From Desulfobacteraceae bacterium (GTDB lineage: Bacteria > Desulfobacterota > Desulfobacteria > Desulfobacterales > Desulfobacteraceae), in NCBI GenBank assembly GCA_004796375.1, contig QZLA01000234.1, positions 1-64,000 on the forward strand: a stretch of DNA of 64,000 nt. Direction: 5' to 3'. Shown piece after piece: positions 50,950 to 60,105 of this stretch. A program made the position numbers and the translations under genes. The notes below the pieces were generated by a model, which saw only the letters and a list, made by a program, of their open reading frames with translations, did no database searches and was not told the origin of the DNA. Each line of letters opens with the position of its first letter. The first letter of the stretch is position 1.

Positions 50950-52062
50950 TTACTCATTGTATAGAAGCAGTGTGCTGGGTGCGGTGATTACGGGTGGTGC
51001 AGGTGCAGGGCCGAGTTTGACAATGGTGACGCCCACATGGGCCATGGGTGGATTGGTTCCATATGTGCCGCCCCACTCCATGAAATGCCCCTCATGATCC
51101 CAGGTGTCAAAAAGATAGATCCAGTTGGACATGTCATTGTACCCGAAGCCCACCATGGTGTGGCCCTCCACATGGATCATGACCGGTCGTCCCGCATCGA
51201 TTTCCGCCTTGTACTGGGCATAGGTGAACCCTAAGGTGTTGCCGTCGTATCCCAGGATATACTGGTTAAAGGCCTCAACCACGGCATATCCCCTGGATTC
51301 ATAGAATTCCTTGATGCCGTACATGCCGCTGGAGTTGTAATAGGCAGCGCCTGCTGCAAAAATCGCCTCGGCAGTCGTCTTGGCACCATTGGAATTGTAC
51401 CAGAAGGTGGTGGCCCCGTCCCGGTTATTCATGGGAGATGAGGACTGGTTGGTTCCCATATAATCGGCCGTGCATCCGCCCAGGGGATGCTGCGCCCATC
51501 CGTTTGTGATGAAGGGATCTGCTACCGCGCTGTCATAGGACACCCAGAAATCATCCACATGTCCCCGTGTTGACCTGCCGTCGAGTCCCAGCTGGGTGGC
51601 ACTCAACGGGCACCGGTGGCGGGTATCACCGGCACCATCAACCCATGTGGACCAGTAATCGTCATTGTTCAGGGGCATGACCCCGCCATTGGCCGGGCCG
51701 GTATACATGTTCCGGTAGCCGTTTCGGTCGTAGTATGCCGCTATCATGGCAGCCGAGGTGGCGGAGCATCCGAAACACCAGGTGTAGTATGGGACGTCAG
51801 GGACGGCATTGGCTGCGGACGGGAGGTCCAACGGCAAGGCCACAGCAGGGCGTGAAGATCCGTCCGGTGGCGCAGGCGGACCATTGATAATGGTCTTGTC
51901 AAACAGACTTCCGTCAGACTGGCTAACGGTTTCAACAGAATAATACGGGTTGACGATCTGCTTTTCAGCAAGCAGCACCGGCAGACAGAAAAAAAACTGG
52001 ATAATAAAGGTACCAATGAATAAAACCATGGGCTGAAAAGAAGACTTCTTGATCGTAATCAT
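50950..52062 (-). CDS. secreted C39-like cysteine peptidase
   Basis: A 370-residue exported protein with an N-terminal hydrophobic segment (about 10-32). The C39-like core starts at about 90, with YYTWCFGCSATSAAMIAAYY (candidate nucleophile Cys in the CFGCS segment), a His in EGHTMVGFGY and an Asp in LFDTWD. It lies 33 bp upstream of its paralog (same strand), so both are probably cotranscribed. AAGGAGG precedes the ATG. A weak TTCAAT-17-TACACT promoter is possible upstream. C39-family enzymes cleave leader peptides after small residues; the small duplicated Cys peptide gene just upstream is a possible but untested substrate. Confidence 0.82.
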   Translation of the reverse strand: MITIKKSSFQPMVLFIGTFIIQFFFCLPVLLAEKQIVNPYYSVETVSQSDGSLFDKTIINGPPAPPDGSSRPAVALPLDLPSAANAVPDVPYYTWCFGCSATSAAMIAAYYDRNGYRNMYTGPANGGVMPLNNDDYWSTWVDGAGDTRHRCPLSATQLGLDGRSTRGHVDDFWVSYDSAVADPFITNGWAQHPLGGCTADYMGTNQSSSPMNNRDGATTFWYNSNGAKTTAEAIFAAGAAYYNSSGMYGIKEFYESRGYAVVEAFNQYILGYDGNTLGFTYAQYKAEIDAGRPVMIHVEGHTMVGFGYNDMSNWIYLFDTWDHEGHFMEWGGTYGTNPPMAHVGVTIVKLGPAPAPPVITAPSTLLLYNE

Positions 52063-52194
52063 TTGGGGTCCTCCTTCTCAAGGTGTTTACAAAACTCACC
52101 ATTCAAAATGTGTCTTAGTGTATCCTAATTCCGACATTTATTGAAATCAATTTTTTTTGGAAAGGCAAACAGTGAATGATCCGGAGGGGTGAAG

Positions 52195-52241
52195 ATCTCC
52201 CATGCAGGCCCAAGGCGGTTTAATAGCCCGGCATGGGAGAT
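52195..52241. repeat. inverted repeat between the small peptide gene and the C39 genes
   Basis: ATCTCCCATGC (52195-52205) and GCATGGGAGAT (52231-52241) pair perfectly with a 25-nt loop, starting 10 bp past the small gene's stop. There is no T-run on the minus strand, so it may stabilise the mRNA 3' end or attenuate read-through rather than terminate fully. Confidence 0.5.
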
Positions 52242-52250
52242 GCGTGAGCG

Positions 52251-52451
52251 CTATTCATTTTTACCGATCGGGCAGGGTTCTCCGGCTTCGGCAAATGCAG
52301 AACAGGCCATGGTCTGCTCAAAGCTTTCCTTTGAGGGGGTTGTTTTTTGATTTGCACTATTGTCTTGACCCCCTATGGGACAGGGTTCTCCGGCTTCGGC
52401 ATATGCACTGCATGCCAGTGTATCCTGTACGGATTTGATAAATTTAACCAT
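52251..52451 (-). CDS. small peptide with two ACSAxAEAGEPCPIG units
   Basis: A 66-residue peptide built of two similar halves, ACSAYAEAGEPCPIG (13-27) and ACSAFAEAGEPCPIG (49-63), offset by 36 residues. The four Cys are at 14, 24, 50 and 60, ten apart in each unit. There is no signal peptide or membrane span. AGGAGGT sits 5-6 bp before the ATG, and a consensus promoter at 52519-52546 drives it, so it should be abundant. The units share 26 of 27 bases at their core. I associate AFAEAGE-type motifs with small deltaproteobacterial proteins from memory, unverified. It could be a metal-binding peptide, a precursor of a modified peptide or a small regulator. Confidence 0.72.
   Translation of the reverse strand: MVKFIKSVQDTLACSAYAEAGEPCPIGGQDNSANQKTTPSKESFEQTMACSAFAEAGEPCPIGKNE
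52273..52299. repeat. 27-bp direct repeat, copy 1 (in the small peptide gene)
   Basis: Starts CAGGGTTCTCCGGCTTCGGC and matches copy 2 at 52381-52407 in 26 of 27 bases, 108 bp (36 codons) apart. It encodes the C-terminal AEAGEPC unit on the minus strand. Confidence 0.9.
52381..52407. repeat. 27-bp direct repeat, copy 2 (in the small peptide gene)
   Basis: Second copy of the 52273-52299 repeat with one difference. Near identity at synonymous positions points to recent duplication or conversion. Confidence 0.9.
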
Positions 52452-52518
52452 GACGACCTCCTCATGTGGTTTAGGATATTAAAATCTGAAGCCACGATAA
52501 AAGTTAGTTTTGGCTAAA

Positions 52519-52546
52519 ATTATAAGATGGGTGGTGGTTTTGTCAA
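52519..52546 (-). promoter_or_regulatory. consensus sigma-70 promoter of the small peptide gene
   Basis: On the minus strand TTGACA (52546-52541), 16-bp spacer, TATAAT (52524-52519): 12 of 12 consensus bases. It starts 9 bp after the stop codon of the aldo/keto reductase gene. The leader would be about 60 nt. Confidence 0.8.
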
Positions 52547-52554
52547 GGTTCCAA

Positions 52555-53343
52555 CTAAAAAAAACCTTTTCCCCTGGTACGCACATGGTCACCGATTCGC
52601 TGAATCCGTTCCAGTTGACCGGGATCAATATCCGGATGTTCAATAACCGTGAGTGCCTCCTCCATCTGCTGTTGGTTTTTCGGGCCGCATAAGCAGACAT
52701 GAATAGAGGGATTGGCCAGGGCAAACCGGTAGCAGTCCGGGGCCGATAGCGGTGCCTCTCCTGGCGGCATATGCTTGGGATTCAACAGGTGTGCCCAACG
52801 GGTGGCTGTGTAGCTGACAATTCCCGGCCCATCCTGTTGGGGGAGATAGGGAAAGCAATCACTTTCAGCGCCCCGATGGGCAGCATTGTATCGGATATGA
52901 AACAGGTCAAATGCATGGGCCAGTTCGGGGAACAGGGAACGATTGTGGCCGGTCATGCCAATGAACCGGGCCAGTCCCTTTTCTTTGATTTTAACGGCAG
53001 TATCCATGAGCATGGATGCCGGTGATTTATTGTGCCATCCCAGGATAAAGATATCTGCATGGTCGATGCCCAGGGATTGCAGACTGCGTTTATACCAGAA
53101 TTCAGTTAAAACCCCCAGGCGGGCGTATGATTGGACGGCAATCACCATCTGGTCTCGTTTTCCCTGTTGAACCAGGTTTCGGACCGCTTCCTTCATCCCC
53201 TTCCGGTGTCGTCCGGACCCGAGATAGAAGTAATTACATCCCATTTCAAATGCTTTTTCAAACGCGGCGGCAGGCGCTCCGTAGCTCGCGGCAAGCCCAA
53301 TGCGTCCTACGTTTAGACCGGTTTTTCCCAGGATTGTCTTCAT
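52555..53343 (-). CDS. aldo/keto reductase family protein
   Basis: A 262-residue TIM-barrel oxidoreductase: LGKTGLNVGRIGLAASYG (about 5-22), an FEMGCNYFYLGSGRH active-site region (about 32-46, with Tyr), HADIFILGWHN (about 95-105), KEKGLARFIGMTGHN (about 120-134) and C-terminal PSIHVCLCGPKN (about 216-227). NAD(P)H-dependent reduction of a carbonyl is the usual activity. It is shorter than typical (about 280-330) and lacks the C-terminal Fe-S extension of some anaerobe members. GGAGGATATC precedes the ATG. The small peptide gene follows from its own promoter. Confidence 0.83.
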   Translation of the reverse strand: MKTILGKTGLNVGRIGLAASYGAPAAAFEKAFEMGCNYFYLGSGRHRKGMKEAVRNLVQQGKRDQMVIAVQSYARLGVLTEFWYKRSLQSLGIDHADIFILGWHNKSPASMLMDTAVKIKEKGLARFIGMTGHNRSLFPELAHAFDLFHIRYNAAHRGAESDCFPYLPQQDGPGIVSYTATRWAHLLNPKHMPPGEAPLSAPDCYRFALANPSIHVCLCGPKNQQQMEEALTVIEHPDIDPGQLERIQRIGDHVRTRGKGFF

Positions 53344-53415
53344 GATATCCTCCGGCTGGTGTGTTGTACTTTTAAAGCGGTGTTACCACACGAATGCTGT
53401 CGCACGATTCTGCGA

Positions 53416-54186
53416 CTATACCAGGGCATTGCTGATGATTCTGAGCCCGTCCAGTGTCAGGTCGGGTTCCACCTGATCAACGGCTTCTGCCAGACCGGAG
53501 ATCAGCGGGGCAAGCCCCCCTGTAGCCAGTACTTTTGGGATGCTGTCCATCTCCTTTTTAATCCGAAGGACCATACCATCTATCATGGCGGCATTCCCGT
53601 GGATAAGTCCCGATTTGATACTGTCCAGCGTGTGTGTGCCGATGACCCGCTCCGGTGCCTTGAATATTTCAACTCGCGGGAGCCTTGAAGCCCTCTGAAA
53701 AAGGGCTTCGGCAGATATCATGATGCCCGGAACAATAGCTCCGCCCAGGTATTCCCCCTGGCTTGAGATGACATCAAACGTGGTGGCGGTTCCAAAATCC
53801 ACAATGATCAGTGCGCATCGGTATTTGGAATAGGCGGCGATTGCATTGACAATACGGTCTGCACCGACTTCAGCCGGATTGTCATATAGGATGGGCATCA
53901 GCTTTTTGACGGATTCCGGGTTTATCCACACAGGGGTAAGGTTGAGATATCTCTCACAGAAGGCATTCAAAATCGGCACAGCGCTGGGCACCACCGAGGA
54001 GATGACTGTGTCGGATATATCTGACGCAGATATTCCCCCATCTGAGAGCAGTGCATTGGCCAGGACATTAAACTCATCTGCCGTCGTATCCCGGATGGTT
54101 CTGATCCGCCAGTCCATCTTCAGTTCATCATTGTGATATACACCCAAGACCGTGTTGGTGTTCCCCACATCTATCACCAGAAGCAT
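53416..54186 (-). CDS. coaX: type III pantothenate kinase
   Basis: A 256-residue ASKHA-fold kinase that phosphorylates pantothenate, the first step of CoA synthesis. It has DVGNTNTVLGVY (phosphate-1 motif, residues 6-17), the GADR..N/A motif VGADRIVNAIAAY (about 101-113), VDFGTATTFDVI (about 122-133) and GAIVPGIM. I start at the ATG at 54184-54186, 5 bp after GAGGAGG; a GTG at 54192 overlaps that site. It follows the YbbR-like gene by 11 bp in the same direction. Confidence 0.9.
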   Translation of the reverse strand: MLLVIDVGNTNTVLGVYHNDELKMDWRIRTIRDTTADEFNVLANALLSDGGISASDISDTVISSVVPSAVPILNAFCERYLNLTPVWINPESVKKLMPILYDNPAEVGADRIVNAIAAYSKYRCALIIVDFGTATTFDVISSQGEYLGGAIVPGIMISAEALFQRASRLPRVEIFKAPERVIGTHTLDSIKSGLIHGNAAMIDGMVLRIKKEMDSIPKVLATGGLAPLISGLAEAVDQVEPDLTLDGLRIISNALV

Positions 54187-54197
54187 ACCCACCTCCT

Positions 54198-55142
54198 CTA
54201 TTCGATTTTTACAGTAAACACTTCAGGGTTCGCATCAGTCATGATCAGGCCAACCGGAATGTTGATACATGCATTTCTGGCATACACACCGGGTTTTAAC
54301 CCGCTAAGATCAATATATGAGTAGACTTTTTCCTCAACCAGTTTACCGGTCACGTCATCATAGGGGCCCTTAATCTCCACGGTAATCACATTGGGAGTGA
54401 TGGTGGGTTTCCCCTTACAGTTCAGGGCGTTGATGGGAATATGCTCTAGCTTTCTTGCGACCAGCTTCCGCTTGATCTGTATGGATGCGGTAATCACCGG
54501 ATCCGAGGGGGTGATGGGCAGGGACCGCTCGATATCCAGGGGCAGCTCCTTTTTGAAGCTTTCCGTGACGCCGTTCAGGTCCAACGGTTTGGTCTTCAAC
54601 GTTTTAATGGCATGAATGACCGATTCAGCACCAGTCAGCAGAACAGTGGTTGGCGTGGTTTTGGCTTCAATGGCAATATAACCCGTGGCCGGTTTTCCGG
54701 TGTAGGGTACCATGACATTAAATTTCTTCGAGACCCTGTTTTCCAGTTTAACACTCAGGTAGGTGGGGTTCAAGTCAAGGATTTCTATGGCCGGGTTAAT
54801 GGGTATGCGTTTCTTGATCAGGGGAATGAGATAAACCCCGGGTTCAATGGAATCGGATGCGCCGGCCGGATCCAGTTCAATGTCGGTATAGAGGTCCACC
54901 GGGTACTCAATGTTCTCCTGGTTGATCTGTTGGATCAGGCGGGGATCGCCTTTGATTTTAATCTCGATATTACCGGTATAAAATGAGGTGAGCACAAACC
55001 CGTTGGGTACCGATGAAAAATTGACCGGCAGAAGAAGCCGCTCTTCAACAGGTACGGGGGAACAACCGTTAACAAGTACACACCAGATCCCCAACAGCAA
55101 AAAAGCGAATATCGGTGAAAGGGATCTGGGTAATTTATACAT
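54198..55142 (-). CDS. YbbR/CdaR-like domain lipoprotein
   Basis: A 314-residue protein with a hydrophobic N-terminus ending in a lipobox-like LVNGC (about 23-27), then repeated beta-rich YbbR domains (GNIEIKIKGDPRLIQQ, VDLYTDIELDPAG, PITPSDPVITASIQIKR, ITVEIKGPYDD). CdaR-type proteins sit outside the membrane and modulate the diadenylate cyclase CdaA. Here the usual cdaA gene between folP and this gene is missing. The gene overlaps folP by 8 bp and precedes coaX. Confidence 0.82.
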   Translation of the reverse strand: MYKLPRSLSPIFAFLLLGIWCVLVNGCSPVPVEERLLLPVNFSSVPNGFVLTSFYTGNIEIKIKGDPRLIQQINQENIEYPVDLYTDIELDPAGASDSIEPGVYLIPLIKKRIPINPAIEILDLNPTYLSVKLENRVSKKFNVMVPYTGKPATGYIAIEAKTTPTTVLLTGAESVIHAIKTLKTKPLDLNGVTESFKKELPLDIERSLPITPSDPVITASIQIKRKLVARKLEHIPINALNCKGKPTITPNVITVEIKGPYDDVTGKLVEEKVYSYIDLSGLKPGVYARNACINIPVGLIMTDANPEVFTVKIE

Positions 55143-56001
55143 TCTGTATGGAATCGATAATATTCAAAAACGGCCGCACCTTTTCCACATCATGGACCCG
55201 GACGATATGCGACCCGTAAAACACGCCGGCAGCCACGGCAGCCAGGGTGCCGTATTCGGTTCTCGGGCTGTCAGGACCTGCGGGCTTATGCTCCATGTCA
55301 GTCAACACATTCTGTATAAACGATTTTCTCGACGGGCCGAGCAATATGGGAAATCCCAAGGCGGCAAGTCTATCAAGGCGGCGGATCAGGATGAGATTGT
55401 GTTCAACGGTTTTACCAAACCCGATTCCCGGATCCAGTATGATATTTTCCTTTCGGACACCCCGGCTCAGGGCAAACTCTACCCGGGAAGCCAGGTAATC
55501 CGTGATTTCCGCCATGAGATCATCGTAATCCGGATCAATCTGCATGGTCTGGGGCGTCCCCTTCATGTGCATCAGGATGACCGGCACATCTCTTTGGGCG
55601 GCAAGATCGGCCATGCCGGGATCTTTTTCAAAAGCGGATATATCATTAATGATGGCAGCTCCTGCATCCAGTGCCGCTTGGGCCACTCCGGGTTTAACCG
55701 TGTCAATAGATATGGGAACATCGATTTTGGTTGCCAGTGCTTTGATCACGGGAACCACCCGCTGCTTTTCCTCTTCTTCTGATACCGGTTCGGCAAATGG
55801 TCTTGAAGATTCACCACCGATATCCAGGATAGCCGCACCATCCTCTACCAGTTTAAGACCTTGGACCACGGCCGTATCCAGGCAGTCAAACTGCCCGCCG
55901 TCTGAGAAGGAATCCGGTGTGGTATTCAGAATACCCATGATACAGGTCTTTTCCGACAGATCCAGGGTAACGGCGCCGCAACGGATTCTAAACCCGTGCA
56001 T
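55135..56001 (-). CDS. folP: dihydropteroate synthase
   Basis: A 288-residue TIM-barrel enzyme joining p-aminobenzoate to pterin pyrophosphate in folate synthesis. Motifs: IMGILNTTPDSFSDGG (about 21-36), VEDGAAILDIGGESSRP (about 52-68), ISIDTVKPGVAQ (about 97-108), INDISAFEKD and ILLGPSRKSFI (about 218-228). Its ATG abuts the ftsH stop, and its end overlaps the ybbR-like gene. Confidence 0.93.
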   Translation of the reverse strand: MHGFRIRCGAVTLDLSEKTCIMGILNTTPDSFSDGGQFDCLDTAVVQGLKLVEDGAAILDIGGESSRPFAEPVSEEEEKQRVVPVIKALATKIDVPISIDTVKPGVAQAALDAGAAIINDISAFEKDPGMADLAAQRDVPVILMHMKGTPQTMQIDPDYDDLMAEITDYLASRVEFALSRGVRKENIILDPGIGFGKTVEHNLILIRRLDRLAALGFPILLGPSRKSFIQNVLTDMEHKPAGPDSPRTEYGTLAAVAAGVFYGSHIVRVHDVEKVRPFLNIIDSIQNV

Positions 56002-58017
56002 CTATGCCTCCCTGTCCTTATCAGTTTCCGGATCTTCAAGGGTGTCTCCACCTTCATCGGTTTGGGCGTCCCCGGTATCTTGGGCAGAGATGTCAACAAT
56101 ATCCTCATCCGCGTGATCGCCATCATGGTCAGGCGAAGGCGCCGCAGGTTCAGGAGATGCCTTTGCGTCTGATTCATCGGGAGTAAATCCCACGTTTCGC
56201 TTGCCGAAGAAATCAAAGTCCGGTCGCATGGAAGCGATCAGGTCGTCCAGTTCAGGCCCGAGAACCGTTTCCTTTTCAATCAGAAGCTCGGTCAGGGCAT
56301 GGAGAATGTCAAGGTTTTCCTCAAGGATGGTCTTGGCCGTCGTGTACGCACGGTCTACAAAAAGGGCGACCTCGGCATCGATCTTCCGGGCGGTTTCTTC
56401 GGAGTAGGCCTTGGCCTGGGTCATCTCCCTGCCGATGAAAATGTTGTCATCATGGTTTTCATAGGAGAGCGGTGCCAGGTTGTCACTCATGCCGAATACC
56501 CGGACCATCTTGTTGGCCAGGTTGGTGGCCTGCTTGTAATCATTGGAAGCACCGGTACTGATACGGTTGAAAATGATCTCTTCAGCCACACGACCGCCAA
56601 ATGAGATGGCCAGGCGGGCTTCAAGCTGATCCTTGTATTTAAAATCCTCCTCATCCGGAAGAAACCATGTCACACCGGCCGCGCGCCCTCTGGGGATAAT
56701 TGTGATTTTATTCACCGCATCGGTATTGGGCAGGAAGCGGGCAACCAGGGCATGACCGCCTTCATGATATGCAGTGGTCTTTTTCTCTTCGTCGGATATG
56801 ATTTTCGACTTTCTTTCAAGACCCATGTAGACTTTGTCCTTTGAGTCTTCAAAATCCTTCATGGTCAGTTTTTCATGGTTGCGCTTGGCAGCCAGGAGGG
56901 CCGCTTCATTGACCAGGTTCTCAAGATCCGCACCTGAGAATCCCGGGGTCCCCTTGGCAAGGAGCAGGGGATCAACGTCATTTGCCAGAGGTGTTTTCTT
57001 CATGTGGACCTTTAAAATTCCTTCCCGGCCCTTGATGTCCGGCATATCTACCACCACCTGACGGTCAAATCGTCCGGGCCTGAGCAACGCCGGATCCAGG
57101 ACATCGGCACGGTTGGTTGCCGCCATGAGAATCACGCCTTCATTGGATTCAAAACCATCCATTTCAACCAGAAGCTGGTTCAGGGTCTGTTCTCTTTCAT
57201 CGTGTCCGCCGCCGAGGCCGGCGCCTCTCTGCCGGCCGACTGCGTCAATCTCATCAATGAAGATGATGCAGGGGGCATTTTTTTTGCCTTGGGCAAAAAG
57301 ATCCCTGACCCGCGATGCACCGACACCCACGAACATCTCCACAAAATCTGAACCCGAAATCGTAAAAAAAGGAACCCCGGCTTCACCGGCAACAGCTCTG
57401 GAAAGAAGGGTCTTGCCGGTTCCGGGGGCCCCGACCAGCAGGACCCCTTTGGGAATCCTGCCGCCCAGGCGGGTGTACTTTGCAGGATTTTTTAGAAAAT
57501 CCACCACCTCGGTCAGCTCTTCTTTGGCTTCATTAATGCCTTGAACATTATCAAATGTCACCTTTTCCTTTTGATCGTCAATCAGGCGGGCTCGGCTTTT
57601 ACCAAACGATAGCGCTTTTCCGCCTCCGGCACCGCCCTGCATCTGACGCATGAAAAATATCCATACCCCGATGAGCACGATCATGGGCAGCCAGGAGATG
57701 ACAATATTCATAAACCAGGACGATTCCGCGGGTGGCCGGGCATTAATCGATACGCCACTGGCCCTCAAAGACTTGATCAGGTCTGCATCTTCCGGTGGCG
57801 CGTAGCTTTTTAACCGGTTCCCCGCATCATCTTCAATGAGTAAATCCTGTCCCTGGATTGTCACTTTTTGTATCCGGCCATCCTCAACCATTGTGAGAAA
57901 TTCTGTATAGGTGATCTCCACCTGGCCGACTTGCTGATTATTGAAAATATTGTAGAGCATGACCATCATGAGAACGATGACCAGCCACAGGGACAAATTC
58001 TTATAAAACTGGTTCAA
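56002..58017 (-). CDS. ftsH: ATP-dependent zinc metalloprotease FtsH
   Basis: A 671-residue membrane-anchored AAA+ protease with two transmembrane helices (about 9-26 and 107-126). Walker A GAPGTGKT (about 197-204), Walker [15 protein letters not shown] region and the zinc site HEGGH (family HEAGH) follow. The C-terminal 65 residues are acidic and Asp/Glu/Pro-rich, longer than in E. coli. It degrades membrane proteins and LpxC-type enzymes. The start is TTG at 58017 with AAAGGAAA upstream. The order tilS-ftsH-folP is common. Confidence 0.94.
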   Translation of the reverse strand: MNQFYKNLSLWLVIVLMMVMLYNIFNNQQVGQVEITYTEFLTMVEDGRIQKVTIQGQDLLIEDDAGNRLKSYAPPEDADLIKSLRASGVSINARPPAESSWFMNIVISWLPMIVLIGVWIFFMRQMQGGAGGGKALSFGKSRARLIDDQKEKVTFDNVQGINEAKEELTEVVDFLKNPAKYTRLGGRIPKGVLLVGAPGTGKTLLSRAVAGEAGVPFFTISGSDFVEMFVGVGASRVRDLFAQGKKNAPCIIFIDEIDAVGRQRGAGLGGGHDEREQTLNQLLVEMDGFESNEGVILMAATNRADVLDPALLRPGRFDRQVVVDMPDIKGREGILKVHMKKTPLANDVDPLLLAKGTPGFSGADLENLVNEAALLAAKRNHEKLTMKDFEDSKDKVYMGLERKSKIISDEEKKTTAYHEGGHALVARFLPNTDAVNKITIIPRGRAAGVTWFLPDEEDFKYKDQLEARLAISFGGRVAEEIIFNRISTGASNDYKQATNLANKMVRVFGMSDNLAPLSYENHDDNIFIGREMTQAKAYSEETARKIDAEVALFVDRAYTTAKTILEENLDILHALTELLIEKETVLGPELDDLIASMRPDFDFFGKRNVGFTPDESDAKASPEPAAPSPDHDGDHADEDIVDISAQDTGDAQTDEGGDTLEDPETDKDREA

Positions 58018-58124
58018 GGCTTTTCCTTTCTCGATTTAGATTTTTATAATGACAGTTTAAATCAAAGCTCTATCCAATAATAAACATGAAATTTTATTAT
58101 ACAAGAATAAGATTGCATTAAGCC

Positions 58125-59171
58125 CTATTTGCGGTTTAACTGCCTGAGCGGCACGGATTCCTTTTTAAAACACAGGCATCCTTTATCGATAAATATCCGG
58201 ATCCTGTCGGGCAGATCCAGGCTTTTCCCGCCAACACCTCCCGCGGCCAGAGCAATCACATCCTCCACATGGGCAAGGGTGATCCGTTTGAGGTTGCGTT
58301 TAATTTTTAAAATGGCATGCCGGATAATTCTGCGCTTTACAGCGTCATGCAACTTTATGAACGGGGATGCGCCGAACCGGATCTGGTCCGGCTCAACCTT
58401 TAAGTTATCAAGAGATTCAAAGATCTGTTCCGTGAGGGTGTTTGCCCATTCATCCTCCTGACGGACCACGTCGCTTAACCGGTTGAGGGTGTTACAAATC
58501 TCAGGGTTATACGCATCCCGGAGCAGGGGGATGAGTTGGAGACGGATCTTATTTCTAAGAAACCGGGTATCCTGATTGGAGGCATCCTCCATGAATGGCT
58601 GGTCGATCCGGTCCAGAAATGACCGGATATCTGATTTGCTCTGACGGATCAGCGGTCGGATAATCCCGTGTTCCCTGATCGGCGGGATTCCTGACAGACC
58701 GGTGATGCCGGCCCCCCTGAGCAGGTTCATCAGCACCTGCTCCGCATTGTCATCCCGGTGATGACCCAGGGCAATTTTTGAATAGCTGTGGGTTTGGGAT
58801 ACGGATTCCAGGAAGTCGTGGCGCAGGATTCTTCCGGCCTCTTCAATTGATCGTTTTTCCCGGGCAGCATAGGCGTGGGTATCTGCGGTTTGGGTGTGGT
58901 ATTCAATCCGGTGTTTTTCTGAAAATGACTTTACAAATGCCTGATCCCGTTGAGCATCATCCGGCCTGAGGCCGTGGTTGAGGTGGGCGATGCCGATACC
59001 GAATGCCATCTCCTGTGTCAGTCTTAGCAGGCATTGTACCAGTGCCATGGAATCGGAACCGCCGGAAACCCCGACCAGCACGCGGTCTTTCGGGCGAATC
59101 ATGTCGAAATCGGTCACCGTTTGCCTGACAGATAAAATAAAGTCGTCGAACCGGGTGGGAGGGGCTGCCAT
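58125..59171 (-). CDS. tilS: tRNA(Ile)-lysidine synthase
   Basis: A 348-residue N-type PP-loop ATPase that converts C34 of tRNA-Ile2 to lysidine so it reads AUA. The PP-loop SGGSDSM is at about 34-40, followed by HLNHGLRPDDAQRDQAFV (about 63-80), IALGHHRDDNAEQVLMNLLRG and the R..RLIPLLR region. The C-terminal domains of the E. coli enzyme (432 residues) are reduced. It lies 2 bp after mqnD. Confidence 0.92.
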   Translation of the reverse strand: MAAPPTRFDDFILSVRQTVTDFDMIRPKDRVLVGVSGGSDSMALVQCLLRLTQEMAFGIGIAHLNHGLRPDDAQRDQAFVKSFSEKHRIEYHTQTADTHAYAAREKRSIEEAGRILRHDFLESVSQTHSYSKIALGHHRDDNAEQVLMNLLRGAGITGLSGIPPIREHGIIRPLIRQSKSDIRSFLDRIDQPFMEDASNQDTRFLRNKIRLQLIPLLRDAYNPEICNTLNRLSDVVRQEDEWANTLTEQIFESLDNLKVEPDQIRFGASPFIKLHDAVKRRIIRHAILKIKRNLKRITLAHVEDVIALAAGGVGGKSLDLPDRIRIFIDKGCLCFKKESVPLRQLNRK

Positions 59172-59173
59172 GG

Positions 59174-60031
59174 TCAGTCAGCCACAAAGGAAAGATCTGG
59201 CAGGGGAGAAATTCCGGATTGCCGGGCCCGTTCAAAAAAATGCACAATGGCCTGCCTCCCTTGTTCACCCAGATCCCTTGAGAAATGGTTGACATAGAGT
59301 TCAATATGCTGCCGGATCACATCCTGAGCCATCTCCTGGGCATATTGCCGGATATACTCATCGCCGGCGCCCGGGTTCTCAAGCGCATGGTCGATGCTCT
59401 CCCGGATCAGGGATTGGATGGTTCGCGCAAGGCCGGGATCCATATCTTTTTTGACGGCAATACACCCCAGCGGTATGGGCATGCCTGTTGTATTTTCCCA
59501 CCACTCCCCCAGATCTGCGATCATTTCAAGACCGAAATTCTGGTAGACAAAACGCCCTTCATGAATGATCACGCCAAACTCTGCGTTTCCTTCAAGAACT
59601 GCCGGCATCACCCGTTCAAATGTCATGGGCGTGACTGCCGGGTGGTGCCCGGGAAAGCGGTCTGCCATAAAAAATCGAAACAGGTGGTTGGCCGTGGTTC
59701 CCAGGCCGGGTACCGCCACGGAGGGAAATGGCGTGTCAGCCAAAGCGCTGCCGGGCAGTGAAATGATCAGAGGGCCGCAGCCGTTTCCAAGGGCAGCGCC
59801 GGTCTGGAGCATGCTGTAGGTATCGGATAGCCTGCCAAAAGCGGCCACAGAAAGCTTGGTGACATCATAGGCACCTTGACGGGCTTTCTGGTTCAAGGTT
59901 TCCACATCATCGATCGTAATCTCAAAATCGATCCCGCCAAGGTCGATCATTTTTTTAGCAATGGCCTTGAAGATAAACGTATCATTGGGGCAGCTGGAAT
60001 AGGCCAGCCGTATTTTCGGGGTATGGGACAT
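59174..60031 (-). CDS. mqnD: 1,4-dihydroxy-6-naphthoate synthase (futalosine pathway)
   Basis: A 285-residue periplasmic-binding-fold enzyme with the MqnD N-terminus LAYSSCPNDTFIFKAIAKK (about 9-27), DDVETLNQKARQGAYDVTKLS (split, about 41-61), VPGLGTTANHLFR (about 107-119) and FGVIIHEGRF (about 152-161). It forms the naphthoate ring of menaquinone from cyclic dehypoxanthine futalosine. It is not clustered with mqnA, B or C here. Its presence shows the organism uses the futalosine route. Confidence 0.88.
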   Translation of the reverse strand: MSHTPKIRLAYSSCPNDTFIFKAIAKKMIDLGGIDFEITIDDVETLNQKARQGAYDVTKLSVAAFGRLSDTYSMLQTGAALGNGCGPLIISLPGSALADTPFPSVAVPGLGTTANHLFRFFMADRFPGHHPAVTPMTFERVMPAVLEGNAEFGVIIHEGRFVYQNFGLEMIADLGEWWENTTGMPIPLGCIAVKKDMDPGLARTIQSLIRESIDHALENPGAGDEYIRQYAQEMAQDVIRQHIELYVNHFSRDLGEQGRQAIVHFFERARQSGISPLPDLSFVAD

Positions 60032-60105
60032 GCTGATCTAGTACCAGATAAGGCCCTTTAAAATCAATAAAAGAATAGATGCAGGCATGGGGTGAAAAGG
60101 GATCT

